Source: Chara braunii | Taxonomy: Eukaryota; Streptophyta; Charophyceae; Charales; Characeae | Reading direction: 5' to 3' | Length of the DNA: 31,470 bases | Assembly (NCBI GenBank): GCA_003427395.1 | Contig: BFEA01000213.1 | Coordinates: 285,322-316,791, forward strand | Shown: positions 1 through 9,817 of the stretch, piece by piece | Layout: each line of letters opens with the position of its first letter | How positions within the stretch are numbered: the first letter of the stretch is position 1 | Made by a program: the position numbers and the translations under genes | Notes under the pieces: model-generated | Database searches by the model: none | Told to the model about the DNA's origin: nothing | What the model saw: only the letters and a program-made list of their open reading frames with translations

Positions 1-1218
1 TTCATGAATGGTGCGAATAGAAGGACGAGAGCGAGTGCGTGGGGGGACAGGACAAGTATTTTGTGTTGTGACTCCAAGAATGCTGCGAAGAGCGAGAGGA
101 GACTTGTGGGCTTTCAACACATAGTATAGGTAAGGCAGGGTATCAGTGTGGGTATAACCCCAATGGTGATTCCATAGTGCATGGTGGTTGAGCACATCAG
201 CGACGGATTCATGAGGACGAGTATAAGTGGGACTGTCCAAATGGGTAGAGAGGTGAAACAAATACCAATTCTTGCAACAAATTGCCAAATTGTGGGATGA
301 TTTGTTCACAGGAACAATGGCAAAGTGTTGTTGCAGATGGCGTAAGGAGGCATGTGCACAACGAAGTGAATGAGTTTGGCTCACATGATCGAAAGAGGAA
401 GTCGCATTGGATTGACAATGCCCAAGGATTGCAGAATGCCAGCTGTGCAATTTCTGAGAAAGGGACGAGAAAGAAGCAGATCGAGAGTGTCTAGCAAATG
501 TATTCTTGTAACTGGCAATGTACTCATCGAGTCCGATCGCCAGTGCTTGGAGCACATCANCAGTCTCCCCGTTCAAACGATATTTAAAACCTTTTTGAAA
601 GAGCTTGCGAAGGTTATCGTCTGAGATGATATTGTAATCAACAGAGACAACATGACCGTCCACAAGATCTGAACAATGCGGAAAGGCCCTGCGGCATTCG
701 CAGTTCACGGAGTCTGGTAAGGTCATGTCAGGAGCAACACTCAATGCCACATCAGTAAAGTTGCAAAATTGGACACGTGTGGGTGGCATCAACTTGTCAC
801 ATACACGAACATGTGCGGCCGCTTGCGGGTCAGGGTGCAATGCAGCTACTTCTGGCAANTGCAACACATGGCGCAAGTTCGTGGCACGAACTACCTCATG
901 CACATGTACGACCTTAATATGGTCAATAAACGGGTCACGTGGTTGTGCTGTGTAACGTTGGCGNGTATGCTGGGATTTTCGGATGAGGCATTCGAGTNCT
1001 CGAATGTNTGCTGTCATGTCCGCATTGGAAACATTGTTATAAAGCCATTGCAAAAGTCGTGCCCGCCACGCTGGTTGTGCCCGCTCAATGTCAGCCTTGA
1101 CACGACACCAGTTACCCGAAGCAGCTTCATGAAGAAGGCGATGGAGTGAGGTACGAATATATATCGTCACAAACAGAACTGCCCGGTAAACCGTAGGCAG
1201 AGAGAGATATATATTTTG
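1..1218 (-). CDS. Penelope-like reverse transcriptase, N-terminal part, truncated by window edge
   Basis: The minus strand is open for 406 codons from just after a TGA (1219-1221) to the left edge, despite five N bases (560, 859, 964, 998, 1008). No ATG lies near the start; the first Met is at 1015-1017, so the 5' end is an exon border or missing. Visible in order: a basic/aromatic N-terminal region; a Cys cluster (NCECRRAFPHC); the stretch DGHVVSVDYNIISDDNLRKL followed by FQKGFKYR; a variable linker; then FAIVPVNKSSHNLAICCKNWY and, near the edge, LPYLYYVLKAHKSP with an R-x-I. From memory, this order (CxC, DGHVVTGDL-like, LRKLxxKGxKYR, VPxDKxxxN, LPYLYWxxKxHKxP) is typical of reverse transcriptases related to Penelope-like elements in algae and invertebrates. 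The YxDD core would lie left of the window. The expected VPVDK Asp is Asn here. Family assignment is recalled, not searched. Confidence 0.6.
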
Positions 1219-2383
1219 TCACAGAACTATTGACTAAGAGCATGAGCACGTGAAGTAGAAGAAGAAATAAGATGAGCAAAGAAAAGAAAAATGAAAGGAC
1301 TGACAGGCAAAGAGACAGACAAGCCAGAATGACACTTTGTTTCACAGTATTATTATTTCTTTCAGTGTTTTACAAAAAATATTTACACTGAATCGAAGGA
1401 TAAATCGGGTCTATCAGGAGTTGAGGGCCAAAGGAGAAGGGGCACGAGTTGAGGAAGCATACCTGCGATCGTGGAGCATCGCCGACGGAGCGTTAAACAC
1501 ATCGTGGAGTGCTTCTTGCCAGACCCTTGTCTTTCTGCAATTTCTCTGTTGTGAATGGTACCTTCCCACGTGTTTTCCTCGAGACCTCCGCTACAATTAG
1601 GTTAACCATTGACAACCATCTGGTCTCTCTGCTGTTGTCGAGTCTGCAAGTCTGTGAATGCATGGTCTAGGTCTAGGGTAGCAACTCACCAGATGGAGGT
1701 ATCCCTAGGTTAGTAGGGAGCACGGGCAATGAGCGGTGTCGAGCGCATCAGCTCCTGCCTTTTTTGCAAAGCGCAGGAGCCCTCCATGCCATGTCCCGCA
1801 GGAGTAAACATAACCAAAACAAGAGACAACTCAGGAACGACACTTAACAATTCCGCGAACCCTCGAGACGGACACGGTAGCGTCGTCCCTTCGCCGCTCT
1901 AGCCGGGTGCTCCAGCTATACATCCCGAGGTCCCCTACGACAGCATAGGTTCTCGCGAAGCATAAGCTTTCCTTCCCTAAGGGGTTGCCACCACCCTTGG
2001 GGGCGTATCCCTACCAAGCTACTGACCCACGTGTGAAAGTTTTTAAATGCAATTGCAGAGGTAGATCAGCCGAGGGTGTTTGCTCGTTCGCTGTAGTATA
2101 GAAACGCTTGGTTAACGCCAAGCGGACCCAAGCGTCGTTCGTTCCTTAGAGCGCCGATCTCCTAAGTACGAAGCGGACGCCGATCGACTAGGACGATCTC
2201 AACCAAGCGTGAAACCAAAATTTAACCCTAGTCCCTTAGACACACAGTCAAACAAAAATTATAACCACCACACATATAATTACATCAAATGGAATCGACC
2301 GTAGTCCATAAGAACATATATCCAATATGAAAAGATAACTGAAAGAATTCAAATCATCATCTCATACATTCAATATCACAAGA
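1219..2383. other. No recognisable gene; small stem-loops
   Basis: No convincing reading frame. Immediately upstream of the minus-strand reverse transcriptase frame is a pyrimidine-rich minus-strand stretch (about 1180-1330) ending in TACCGGGCAG, which could be a 3' splice site. Two hairpins are visible: GCTCCTGC (1751-1758) pairing with GCAGGAGC (1773-1780), and CGCTTGG (2105-2111) pairing with CCAAGCG (2118-2124), the latter with further CCAAGCG copies at 2128 and 2203. Nothing else is identified. Confidence 0.4.
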
Positions 2384-3217
2384 TCAAAATAAAATCCAAC
2401 CACCCTGGGTCGAACTCCACAAAACAATCCTACAACCGCCAACAAGGAGTTGACTTCCGACAATAACATTAATGCAACCGACAAAGTAATCGGCTGCCTT
2501 AGTTTTGACTGATGAGATGTGTTGCCAAAAACATTCATTCCAGCCTATCACCAATCTAAGATTAAGCACGCACACCTGTCTCCACATATTCTTAATCTTA
2601 TTGAATGATAAGTTGCTTTGCAGATGATTCTCAACCAAGTGCATTGCTTGAAGTGTTGCATGCCTCTCCCTCTAGGAAGTGGCCTGGGATACTCCTCGCC
2701 CCGGCACAAGACTCGGATCTCAAAAGTTGGGCCGTCTCCACCGAATCGGCAAGTACCCCCCCGTAGAATGGTCCACTCTGGGTTGATAACAGAGCCGATT
2801 CCTAAAGCAACAAGCCCCCGCCCCAGATGCTTCCTGAAGATAGAGGATGTGTCCACTGCGAGTAACTTTCATATATTCACAGTTCTCCTTAAGTTCAGGG
2901 AAATTTTGACGAAAAGAAATCAGAAGAGATGAAGATAGAGAATCATTTGGACATGTATCGGTAGATAAGGTCATTCGGCATAAAAGGGTCACTCCTCAGA
3001 AGAAGACTAAGTCTATTTGACATTATCTGCTTTATTTCAATCGAATTCATTCTACGATACACGCTTAATAATCTTTTTTGAAACAACAAGTTCATTTTGG
3101 CAAGCAGGCAAGTGGAAGGTAGAAATAAAACAATATTTTTCAGCATCCCTTGTAGCCGCAATCAACCTCCTTTGCAAGCATTATTCTACCTACCTGCGCA
3201 ACACGCAAAGAAATGGA
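2384..3217. other. No recognisable gene
   Basis: Short open frames on both strands (the longest about 100 codons) overlap one another without any domain, motif or codon pattern I recognise. No repeat structure is obvious. Treated as intergenic or decayed sequence. Confidence 0.35.
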
Positions 3218-3226
3218 GTTCAAAAG
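3218..3226 (+). repeat. Left target-site duplication of MITE
   Basis: GTTCAAAAG directly precedes the left terminus of the 3227-3596 element and is repeated exactly at 3597-3605. Confidence 0.8.
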
Positions 3227-3596
3227 TTGTGTAGCATCGTGTTCGGGTTCGGTGACCGAACCCGAACGTTTGGGACCGAACGCGAACGAGCGCCGAAACT
3301 CTCTGAACGCGAACATAAAAATATTTAAAAAAAAAAAAAAAAAAAAAGTTTTCCAAAAAATCTGAAAAAAAATATATGTTATGTAAGATAATAATACAAA
3401 CAACTTTTGCCTTGGAGGTATGGTCAAATTCGTAACCAAACTCAAGTTAAAAATAAAAAACCAAAAAAAAAAAGTTTTTTTATTTTTTATTTTTTTTTAA
3501 TATGTTCGGCCGAACACGTTCGGGTGACGTTCGGCCGAACACCCGAACATGTTCAGACGTTCGGAAAAGCTCCGAACATGTTCGGTGTGCTACACA
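3227..3596. mobile_element. MITE / fold-back DNA transposon, MULE- or hAT-like, 370 bp
   Basis: The terminal inverted repeat is TGTGTAGCA (3228-3236) against TGCTACACA (3588-3596), with one extra T on the left, and GTTCAAAAG is duplicated on both sides. Both sub-terminal regions are packed with GTTCGG/CCGAAC words, including a perfect palindrome with 13-bp arms around one base (3241-3267) and overlapping GTTCGGCCGAAC palindromes at 3503-3540. The interior is A-rich on the left (A21 at 3327-3347) and T-rich on the right (about 3474-3500), so the whole element is an imperfect fold-back. There is no coding capacity, so movement would need a transposase in trans. A 9-bp duplication points to Mutator-like elements. 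An 8-bp reading (TTCAAAAG) would fit hAT, which more often has such palindromic sub-terminal repeats. Confidence 0.8.
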
Positions 3597-3605
3597 GTTC
3601 AAAAG
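3597..3605 (+). repeat. Right target-site duplication of MITE
   Basis: Second exact copy of GTTCAAAAG, directly after the right terminal repeat TGCTACACA. Confidence 0.8.
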
Positions 3606-4685
3606 AAAGCAGTACAATTTCATACTCAAGTCAGACCTTTCCGTTCACATGCATGACTCGCACAACTTTCCTTTACCTTTTCTTTTGAACGTTCAAAACA
3701 AACAGGATCAAGCAAAGTGTGGGTTCACACAGCTATGAAGGGAGTTTGAGTCAATCAACTGACTAACCTTGAGTGGAGTTCGATCCGGCCCACTCAAGAA
3801 AGTCGCGTAATATTTTCAGTAGAAGAAGTAAACGTCACCCGAGTCCAAAACACATAGCCCACAACTTCACCAGTTGTGGCCTCCCAATTAAATGATGGTC
3901 CACGCCTTCTCTCAAGTATTCAAATAAGTAGAGGTTAGGCCACACAAAAGAACTCAAGAGATAGCCCTCCAAAAGGGTGTTCCCTCAAATGAGTTTTCAC
4001 ATGGTCCCAATGTCCCAAACTGATCTCTGCTTAGACCGGTCCCAAACATCCCATCACAGCCCCAACTTTGTCCACCCCACCAATCGCAAGTCCATGTCGC
4101 ATTAAACCACTACGTCCGCACCCCAAATTGATCCCACAATAGTCCTAACGACACCTCGTCCACCAAGGATAGTTTCACCCCAATCACAAGTCCATGCGGC
4201 CTCAAATCACCATGTCCGCTCACAATAGTCACACCAACTTGCATGTCTCATTCTCTAAATCACTTCCACCTGGTCCCAAAATGAGCCCTGACGGTCCCAA
4301 TGTGGTCACATATCATCGCTTGCAACACCAAATTGTCCACTCAAAACTGCTCACACCGAGCGCCGCAAAAAAAAATAAAAGTGGCCCTGGCTGAAAACTG
4401 CATGTGCCGCGTGCCCAATAATCACCGCCGTGTGCACTCACTTTGAACTTTCTTCCTGTCGTCGGCCCACACACCACTACCGCACGAACCCAAACGAGCA
4501 CTAGTGCTAGCCCAACCTCTAGGCCGCATTGGAATCCACCATAACCGCCACACACCACAAAAAATAAGAGCGGAACTGCCGCTCGCCATGCCGTCAAAGT
4601 CGGTACCCTAGTTGTCGTGCGACACCACCACTTGATCACAGTTCCAAATGACTAATTCACCGCGTCGCAATACTCTGGCACACTG
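3606..4685. other. No recognisable gene; C-rich decayed sequence
   Basis: The plus strand is rich in CCCAA/CCACC words, with repeated phrases such as 'ggtcccaa' (near 4009, 4039, 4271 and 4291) and 'cacaagtccatg' (near 4085 and 4185). This suggests a degenerate local duplication. No domain is recognised in any frame. Confidence 0.35.
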
Positions 4686-4689
4686 GCCC

Positions 4690-5050
4690 TTGGAAAAAGA
4701 ATGTCGTCGACGTGCCGCCAACCAGACAACACTTCTTTACGCGAAAAAGTATTGACGCCGCCGCCAATTTCGACAGCATGATCGCACTGGATACACTGTC
4801 GTTGTCGCGCCGCTGTTCGAGCAGCACTTCCCCACACTTACAAAAGAAAACAACACCGGCGCTGCGCGGCAAAATCCGGCAACACCTTCCCTTAGGAGTT
4901 CTTGTTGCCACGACAGTAGTCCGGCAACATCTCCCTACCAACAGTGCCGTTGCCGCTATGCCAAAAAAAAATTGGCAGCACTTCCCTCTAAAAAAAACCG
5001 CCGCCGAGTCAAAATTTCGCCAGCGTAACCCCCGACACACCCTTGCCGCC
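4690..5050. repeat. Degenerate short interspersed repeats (GGCAACACTTCCC-like)
   Basis: Variants of GGCAACACTTCCC recur at irregular 40-90 bp spacing (around 4730, 4822, 4878, 4922 and 4975), separated by CCGCCG-rich spacers. The overlapping open frames on both strands come from this biased composition and show no known domain. Confidence 0.3.
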
Positions 5051-5356
5051 TGTCCCACCGTCCAGCCCTGACGCAGCCCACCGGCCGCGCACCCATGCAA
5101 AGATGGGGCATTAAGCTCCCAACCTCGGCTATGGCTGTCGCCTGTCTCTCCCCCAACTGCTCCCGAAGACCTCCAACACCTCCACCAACAACACCTCCCC
5201 TCTATAGCAGCATGCAGCAGTCAGCCAGCATTCACACAAGTGAATGCCCCAGCAGCACTGCCACAAGTGTGAGGCTGTTGGGTGGAGTTCTGGCTCTTAT
5301 AGCCATCCGAAGGCATGTGGGCAGCTGCTTTGCCCACAGCCAGGCAAAACGTCGGT

Positions 5357-5469
5357 GCTCCTGGCCCTTAATCTAAATCAACGGCCAGGAGCCCGGTGCC
5401 TTGGTTTTCCCCTAGGGGGACCAAGGTCATCAACCCCCAGGAGTACCTGGCCGTTTTCCCAGGCCAGGT
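5357..5469. other. Cluster of three strong stem-loops
   Basis: Three consecutive hairpins occur in 113 bp. They are GCTCCTGGCC/GGCCAGGAGC (5357-5366 with 5383-5392); CCTTGGT...CCCC-TA-GGGG...ACCAAGG (5399-5426); and ACCTGGCC/GGCCAGGT (5445-5452 with 5462-5469). GGCCAGG-type palindromes also occur in the LTR of element A (about 11733-11800), so this may be LTR remnant. The surrounding 5051-5799 contains no gene I recognise. Confidence 0.45.
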
Positions 5470-5798
5470 GCTCCTGCAAATGGTCGAACTCAGCCATTTT
5501 ACTGCTGCCTGCTCAAAACGAACAGGCGCAGTCCCATCAGCCCCTAGAAACTTTTGGGGCTGCACCTGTTCCTCGGCCGCGGTCACGTACGTGGCCGTTA
5601 CTTTTTTTTCCCTCTCCTTCCCCTCTCTTTTTTTTGTGCAGGGGGCAACTTGAACAGCCAGCCCCTCAGACACTTCATAGAGCCGAACTGAAGTCAAGCT
5701 CAGCAGGCCTTCCTTCCCTTGTGCCCAGCGCGCCCGTACCCCCCGGAAGCCCACGGCGCCAGGTTCGGGCTCGCTATGAACCTGCTGCCCGTTTCCTT

Positions 5799-5799
<1 letters not shown>

Positions 5800-5852
<53 letters not shown>
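5800..5852 (+). repeat. (CT)n microsatellite, 53 bp
   Basis: Uninterrupted CT dinucleotides that end two bases before the adapter palindrome. The read or contig end evidently lay in this array. Confidence 0.97.
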
Positions 5853-5854
<2 letters not shown>

Positions 5855-5855
<1 letters not shown>

Positions 5856-5887
5856 TGTCTCTTATACACATCTAGATGTGTATAAGA

Positions 5888-5892
<5 letters not shown>
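5855..5892. other. Nextera mate-pair junction adapter (assembly contaminant)
   Basis: CTGTCTCTTATACACATCT (5855-5873) is followed directly by its exact reverse complement (5874-5892). This 19-bp sequence is the Tn5 mosaic end used in Nextera chemistry, and the head-to-head 38-mer is the junction adapter left when circularised mate-pair fragments are not trimmed. It is flanked by (CT)n and (CA)n arrays that would have hidden the false join. Open frames reading through it carry the tell-tale peptides VSYTHLDVYKRQ and CLLYTSRCV, so any protein predicted across this point is chimeric. Confidence 0.97.

Positions 5893-5926
<34 letters not shown>
5893..5926 (+). repeat. (CA)n microsatellite, 34 bp
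   Basis: Seventeen CA units directly abut the right end of the adapter. Its true left neighbour in the genome is unknown. Confidence 0.95.
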
Positions 5927-5928
<2 letters not shown>

Positions 5929-5985
5929 GTCACGTCAAGGTATATGTCCCTGTTTCCGGGACAGATTCATTCGATTGTGCTCACC

Positions 5986-6860
5986 ATGTCGATGGAAGTA
6001 CCAAGAGACCAGCCACGCCACATCAACGAAAGGCCCGTCCGTCAACAGACGAAGAGAACAGCGGAGGGTTAGGGCCGCAGAGGCAAGCAGGGCGTTCGCA
6101 AGCGTAGCCGCCGCTTCAGCAGCCATGGCAATTGCTGCGCAGCAGAGTTCCCAGGCCGGCAGTTCAGAATCTGTAGCGCCAACGGTTGCACAGACCCTGA
6201 GTCAGTCAACTGGCGTAATGGCAAGCCAGCCGTTAGTGATGACTTCCAAAGAGGTCGCCATCCAACGAGTTGCTGATCGCAAGGCACAGCTACAACAGGC
6301 TTTGGGTGAGATTAAGGCAGAGAAAGAAAGAATGATTAGAAGAAGAGACAGAATGCAGCAGAGACAAGAGAACATTAGTGAGTTAGAGGAGATGGACCCT
6401 GCTAACTTGGATGATGAAGTGAGGACCCTAAGGGTGGTCTTGCTAGGTATGGTAGAGAAGCAAGATCACCAGACGGTGATCTTACAGGACATCCAGCAGA
6501 GTCTGGACGTGTTGGTCGGGCGAGCGCAGGCGGCACCATCAACGTTCGGGGCCCGGTGTCTGGCCCGTTGTACATCCTCCTCCTTTTGTTCCACCGGTGA
6601 TTGGGGTATCCCCATATACAGCTCCAGCATCAGTCCCGCCCGTTTCCCTGGGTATGCCTTTAACAGGCGGGTTATTAGCAGGTCCTAGTGTGCAGGTTCA
6701 TGTACACACAGTGTTCTCCCAAACTCCGTCGCAACATTCAGACCCATCGAGTATCTGTTCGATGAATGTGTTTGAATCCTTAGAGGAGCTAGAGGAGGAG
6801 TGGTCTAGATTAGACCCACTAGCTTCTTGGACGGCATTGGCTAAAGCCCCTAAGGGAGAG
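5986..6860 (+). pseudogene. gag-like protein of element A, frameshifted
   Basis: A possible start at 5986 (context tcaccATG) gives MSMEVPRDQPRH and then a stop. The main reading is in the next frame and contains a basic segment, an Ala/Gln-rich stretch and a long predicted coiled coil (about 6240-6520: KEVAIQRVADRKAQLQQAL, EKERMIRRRDRMQQRQE). At the GGGG run 6548-6551 coding capacity moves to the third frame, which runs through a Pro-rich segment into the protease. No CCHC zinc knuckle is visible. The protein would form the particle structure. Gag is assigned from position before the protease and from the coiled coil. The frameshifts are read directly from the sequence; whether they are decay or base-calling errors in a G run is unknown. 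Confidence 0.6.
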
Positions 6861-8449
6861 ATGTCTGTCGGCGAGGTAGTCATCAGCGACCGTAAGGCCG
6901 AGGCCTATTATGACACTTGCTCGACAAGGAACTTCATTAGTCGTGCGTGCGTTGAGAGACTGCGCTTACAGGGGCGAGTGCAGCGCCTGAGTCGACCTGT
7001 GGAGTCGACCTCTGCCAACAAATAGCGCATGGTAGTTAACGAGTACCTCCAAGATGTTGAGTGTTGTTTCCCGTATGCAAGAGGGGAATTGACACATCGC
7101 GTCTCGTTCCTAGTGAGCGATGATCTCCCTATGGATATCTTGTTAGGTATGTACTACCTCTCCGTTGCACAGCCCCAGTTTGATTGGGACCGAAAAGTGG
7201 TCAAACACACTTTGCCAAGTGGGGGGACCGTCAGATTACGTAAGTTTAAGGCTAGTGCAAGGAACCAGACTGTTTATCACTTGCTAGAGTGCATCAGATC
7301 ACATGCATATACACAAATTTTCACAAATTGCGATGTCTCACACAAAGCCCAATAGAACATGAATGACAACCAGGAAGCTTAACTCAATTACCAAACCCAG
7401 ATTAAAGAAAGAGTATCAAGAGTCGAAAATGTACAATGTCGAACAAAGTTACATGTCTTTTTCAATCAACACGAGTTCCCAGGCCTGGCGCTCATCAGCG
7501 CCAGCTGCCAAATATCAACAACAGCGCTCAACAGGTAATTATCACCATAGTTCTCTCCTCCCATCTGCTTTCTTCTCTCTCTCCCTCTATGTCTGTAGTC
7601 CTGGTCTACTCACACTCTCCACGCATGCACACTCCCTACCACACGAGGATCTACTCTAAATACTACTCACCGGTGTCTCTTACTAACTATCCCTACTAAT
7701 ATACTAATGTTGGCGCAGCTATGGTTGCCTTCCTTCCACCCAACACCCTCTTCTTCTTTCACATTTAGCGTCGCTCTTGAACCCAACGCAGCTCACACAC
7801 AACTAGCGCACAAGTGCCACGGCACTTCCACACTCTCATGCGAAGTGAGCATCTGTCCAAATGAGAGGGAGGCTGGCCAGTCCTTTATAGCGTTGGAGTG
7901 GACTGGCGAGGCTGAACTCGACCTCCAAGTGTCTGGGACTCCTACCCAGTACCAATTGTTGCAAAGTGTGTGTCCCAATATCTTTTCCCATTGTCTGCTG
8001 CTGCTTTGGGCCATCGGGCCTGTCTTTTGGACTCCTGGTCTGAATCAGGATTGACTCGTGGGATTATGATTGGACTGGGATTGTGGCCTTTGACTTATTG
8101 CCGAACAAACATGACTTTCCATCGAGGAGACATGACGCTAACTCAGTCTTGAAAACTGTGTCCAATACCTGTTCATGCAGGACCTGTTTGTGACTGTTCA
8201 AAACAACTTTTCATTTTATTATGGATGCGACATTTGCCTCATGAACTTTGTCTTTTGGGTTGCTGCTCGTGAATTTAAATTCTAGTCGTCAGGGCCCCTC
8301 ATTGTTGGGGCATTCATCTGGGGTTTACTTCGTAAAGGCCCTTTTACTAGTAGTCTGATTGAGTCCTACGGACGCATTTGTGTGGTCGCGTTCTATAATT
8401 ATTACAAGCAGAATCCGGAGGGTATGTATCTACTATATGTTTTTGCTGC
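6861..8449 (+). pseudogene. Aspartic protease of element A, split by insertion, active site altered
   Basis: The frame opened at 6861 reads MSVGEVVISDRKAEAYYDTCSTRNFIS. The retropepsin motif D-[ST]-G-A-T-x-N-F-I-S is recognisable, but the Gly is Cys (D at 6912, Cys at 6918-6920), so activity is unlikely. An in-frame TAG (7023-7025) follows. The same frame continues through LVSDDLPMDILLGMYYL and FDWDRKVV, the C-terminal protease half (usual ILGxxWL...DW). At 7291-7294 the frame is interrupted by a foreign 1,083-bp block and resumes at 8378. Joining the two sides keeps the frame and gives the linker [16 protein letters not shown] before RT. The enzyme would cleave gag-pol in particles. Confidence 0.75.
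7295..8377. mobile_element. Unclassified 1,083-bp insertion between protease and RT of element A (span includes one copy of the GCAT duplication)
   Basis: GCAT occurs at 7291-7294 and again at 8374-8377. Removing one copy with the intervening sequence rejoins the protease-RT linker in frame, which marks this block as an insertion with a probable 4-bp target duplication. I see no terminal inverted repeats, no TG...CA termini and no known protein. The left part is AT-rich, the middle pyrimidine-rich, and a hairpin (CCCC/GGGG around 8300-8317) lies near the right end. A non-autonomous retroelement fragment or LTR-derived block is possible. Confidence 0.6.
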
Positions 8450-9249
8450 AGGCGAGCCGGTGAAAATGCCGCCGGAGATAGAGGGAGTAGTTGCCAACTA
8501 CCCTGATATATTTGAAGAGCCTACAGGGGTTGTTGAGAGGGAGGTCGTCCACGCGATAGACATTATCCCAGGGTCTAGCATCCCAAAGGGTACGATCTAT
8601 CGGATGTCTCCAGGCGAGCTTGATGAGCTTCGCCGGCAACACAAGGAACTCGTAGAGAAGGGTTGGATCCAACCGAGTATCTCTCCTTGTGGTTCTCCGG
8701 TCTTATTCGTACCAAAGAAGGGGGGCAGTCTGAGGATGTGCATTGACTATAGGGGCCTCAATGCCATCACTGTCAAGAACTGAGAGCCCCTGCCACGCAT
8801 CGACTTGTTAGATCGAGTGCAAGGGTGTCGGTATTTCAGTAAGATAAATCTGAAGTCCGAGTACCATCAGATTGCTATACGGCCCGAGGATCAGCACAAA
8901 ACCGCATTTCAGACCAGGTACGGTCTGTACGAGTTTGTGGTGATGCCTTTCGGTCTTTGCAATAGCTCCTGGCACCTTTCAGCTCGCGATGAATCAGATC
9001 TTTCATGACTACTTGGACAAGTTTGTCATCGTGTACCTCGATGACATACTTATCTTTAGTAGGACTGTCGAAGAGCACGTAGCTCATTTGGACAAAGTCC
9101 TTAGTCTCCTTCGACAGCACAAGTTCAAGATCAACGGTGAGAAGTTCAAGTTTGGCCACACTTGTATCTTGTACTTGGGTCATGAGATTTCCTCGCAGGG
9201 ATTGAAGCCCGATGACGCGAAGGTGGCCAGCATTCGTGACTGGCCGCAT
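8388..9249 (+). pseudogene. Reverse transcriptase of element A, catalytic Asp lost, stop and frameshift
   Basis: Typical Ty3/Gypsy RT order: [45 protein letters not shown], then motif A reading [13 protein letters not shown] where Ty3/Gypsy has KIDLKS. The Asp-to-Asn change is at 8847-8849 and removes a metal-binding residue. An in-frame TGA is at 8781-8783 (element B has Ala there: NAEPLP). After PFGLCN (about 8960) the frame shifts, and IVYLDDILIFS follows with the YxDD box intact. Then come FGHTCILYLGHEIS and VASIRDWPHPQSVTEMRSFL. It would copy element RNA into DNA inside particles but is certainly inactive. Confidence 0.88.
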
Positions 9250-9817
9250 CCTCAGTCTGTGACTGAGATGAGGTCTTTCTTAGGGATGACCGGCTACTAC
9301 CGTAATTTTGTTAAGAACTATAGCATAGTGGCCGCTCCTTTGACTGACCTGACCCGCCTTGACACCCCATGGGAGTGGACAGACAGGTGCGAGGCTGCTT
9401 TCAAACATCTGAAGCATGCGTTGACGCATCATGAGGTCTTTAAACTTCCTGATCCTAACAAGCCGTTCATAGTAACCACGGATGCCAGCCAATATAGCAT
9501 TTTGGTGTCGTGCTATCGCAGCAGGAGGGACGTCCTCAATTTGTGACTGAGATGAGGTCTTTCTTAGGGATGACCGGCTACTACCGTAATTTTGTTAAGA
9601 ACTATAGCATAATGGTCACTCCTTTGACAGACCTGACCCGCCTTGACACCCCATGGGAGTGGACAGACAGGTGTGAGGCTGCTTTCAGATATCTAAAGCA
9701 TGCGTTGACGCATCATGAGGTCTTGAAACTTCCTGATCCTGACAAGCCGTTCATAGTAACCACGGATGCCAGCCAATATGGCATTTTCGGGTCGTGCTAT
9801 CCTAGCAGGAGGGGCCA
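9250..9817 (+). repeat. 284-bp tandem duplication inside element A pol
   Basis: Copy 1 is 9250-9533 and copy 2 is 9534-9817, at a constant offset of 284. They differ at roughly 5-6 per cent of positions by eye, mostly as substitutions, and share the same frameshift after TTDASQY. 284 is not a multiple of 3, so the duplication also breaks the frame. Confidence 0.9.

Noticed and set aside
1127-1345. Hydrophobic 72-codon minus-strand frame next to the Penelope-like ORF
   Set aside because: Leu/Phe/Ser content follows from a CT-rich stretch that could equally be an intron end; it is not in the RT frame.
4313-5156. Overlapping frames of 60-147 codons on both strands in the C-rich region
   Set aside because: No conserved motif, all explained by low stop-codon density in GC-rich repeats.
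5244-6072. Open frames of about 117 and 213 codons on the plus strand across 5855-5892
   Set aside because: They read through the adapter and two microsatellites and encode the adapter peptides, so they are assembly artefacts.
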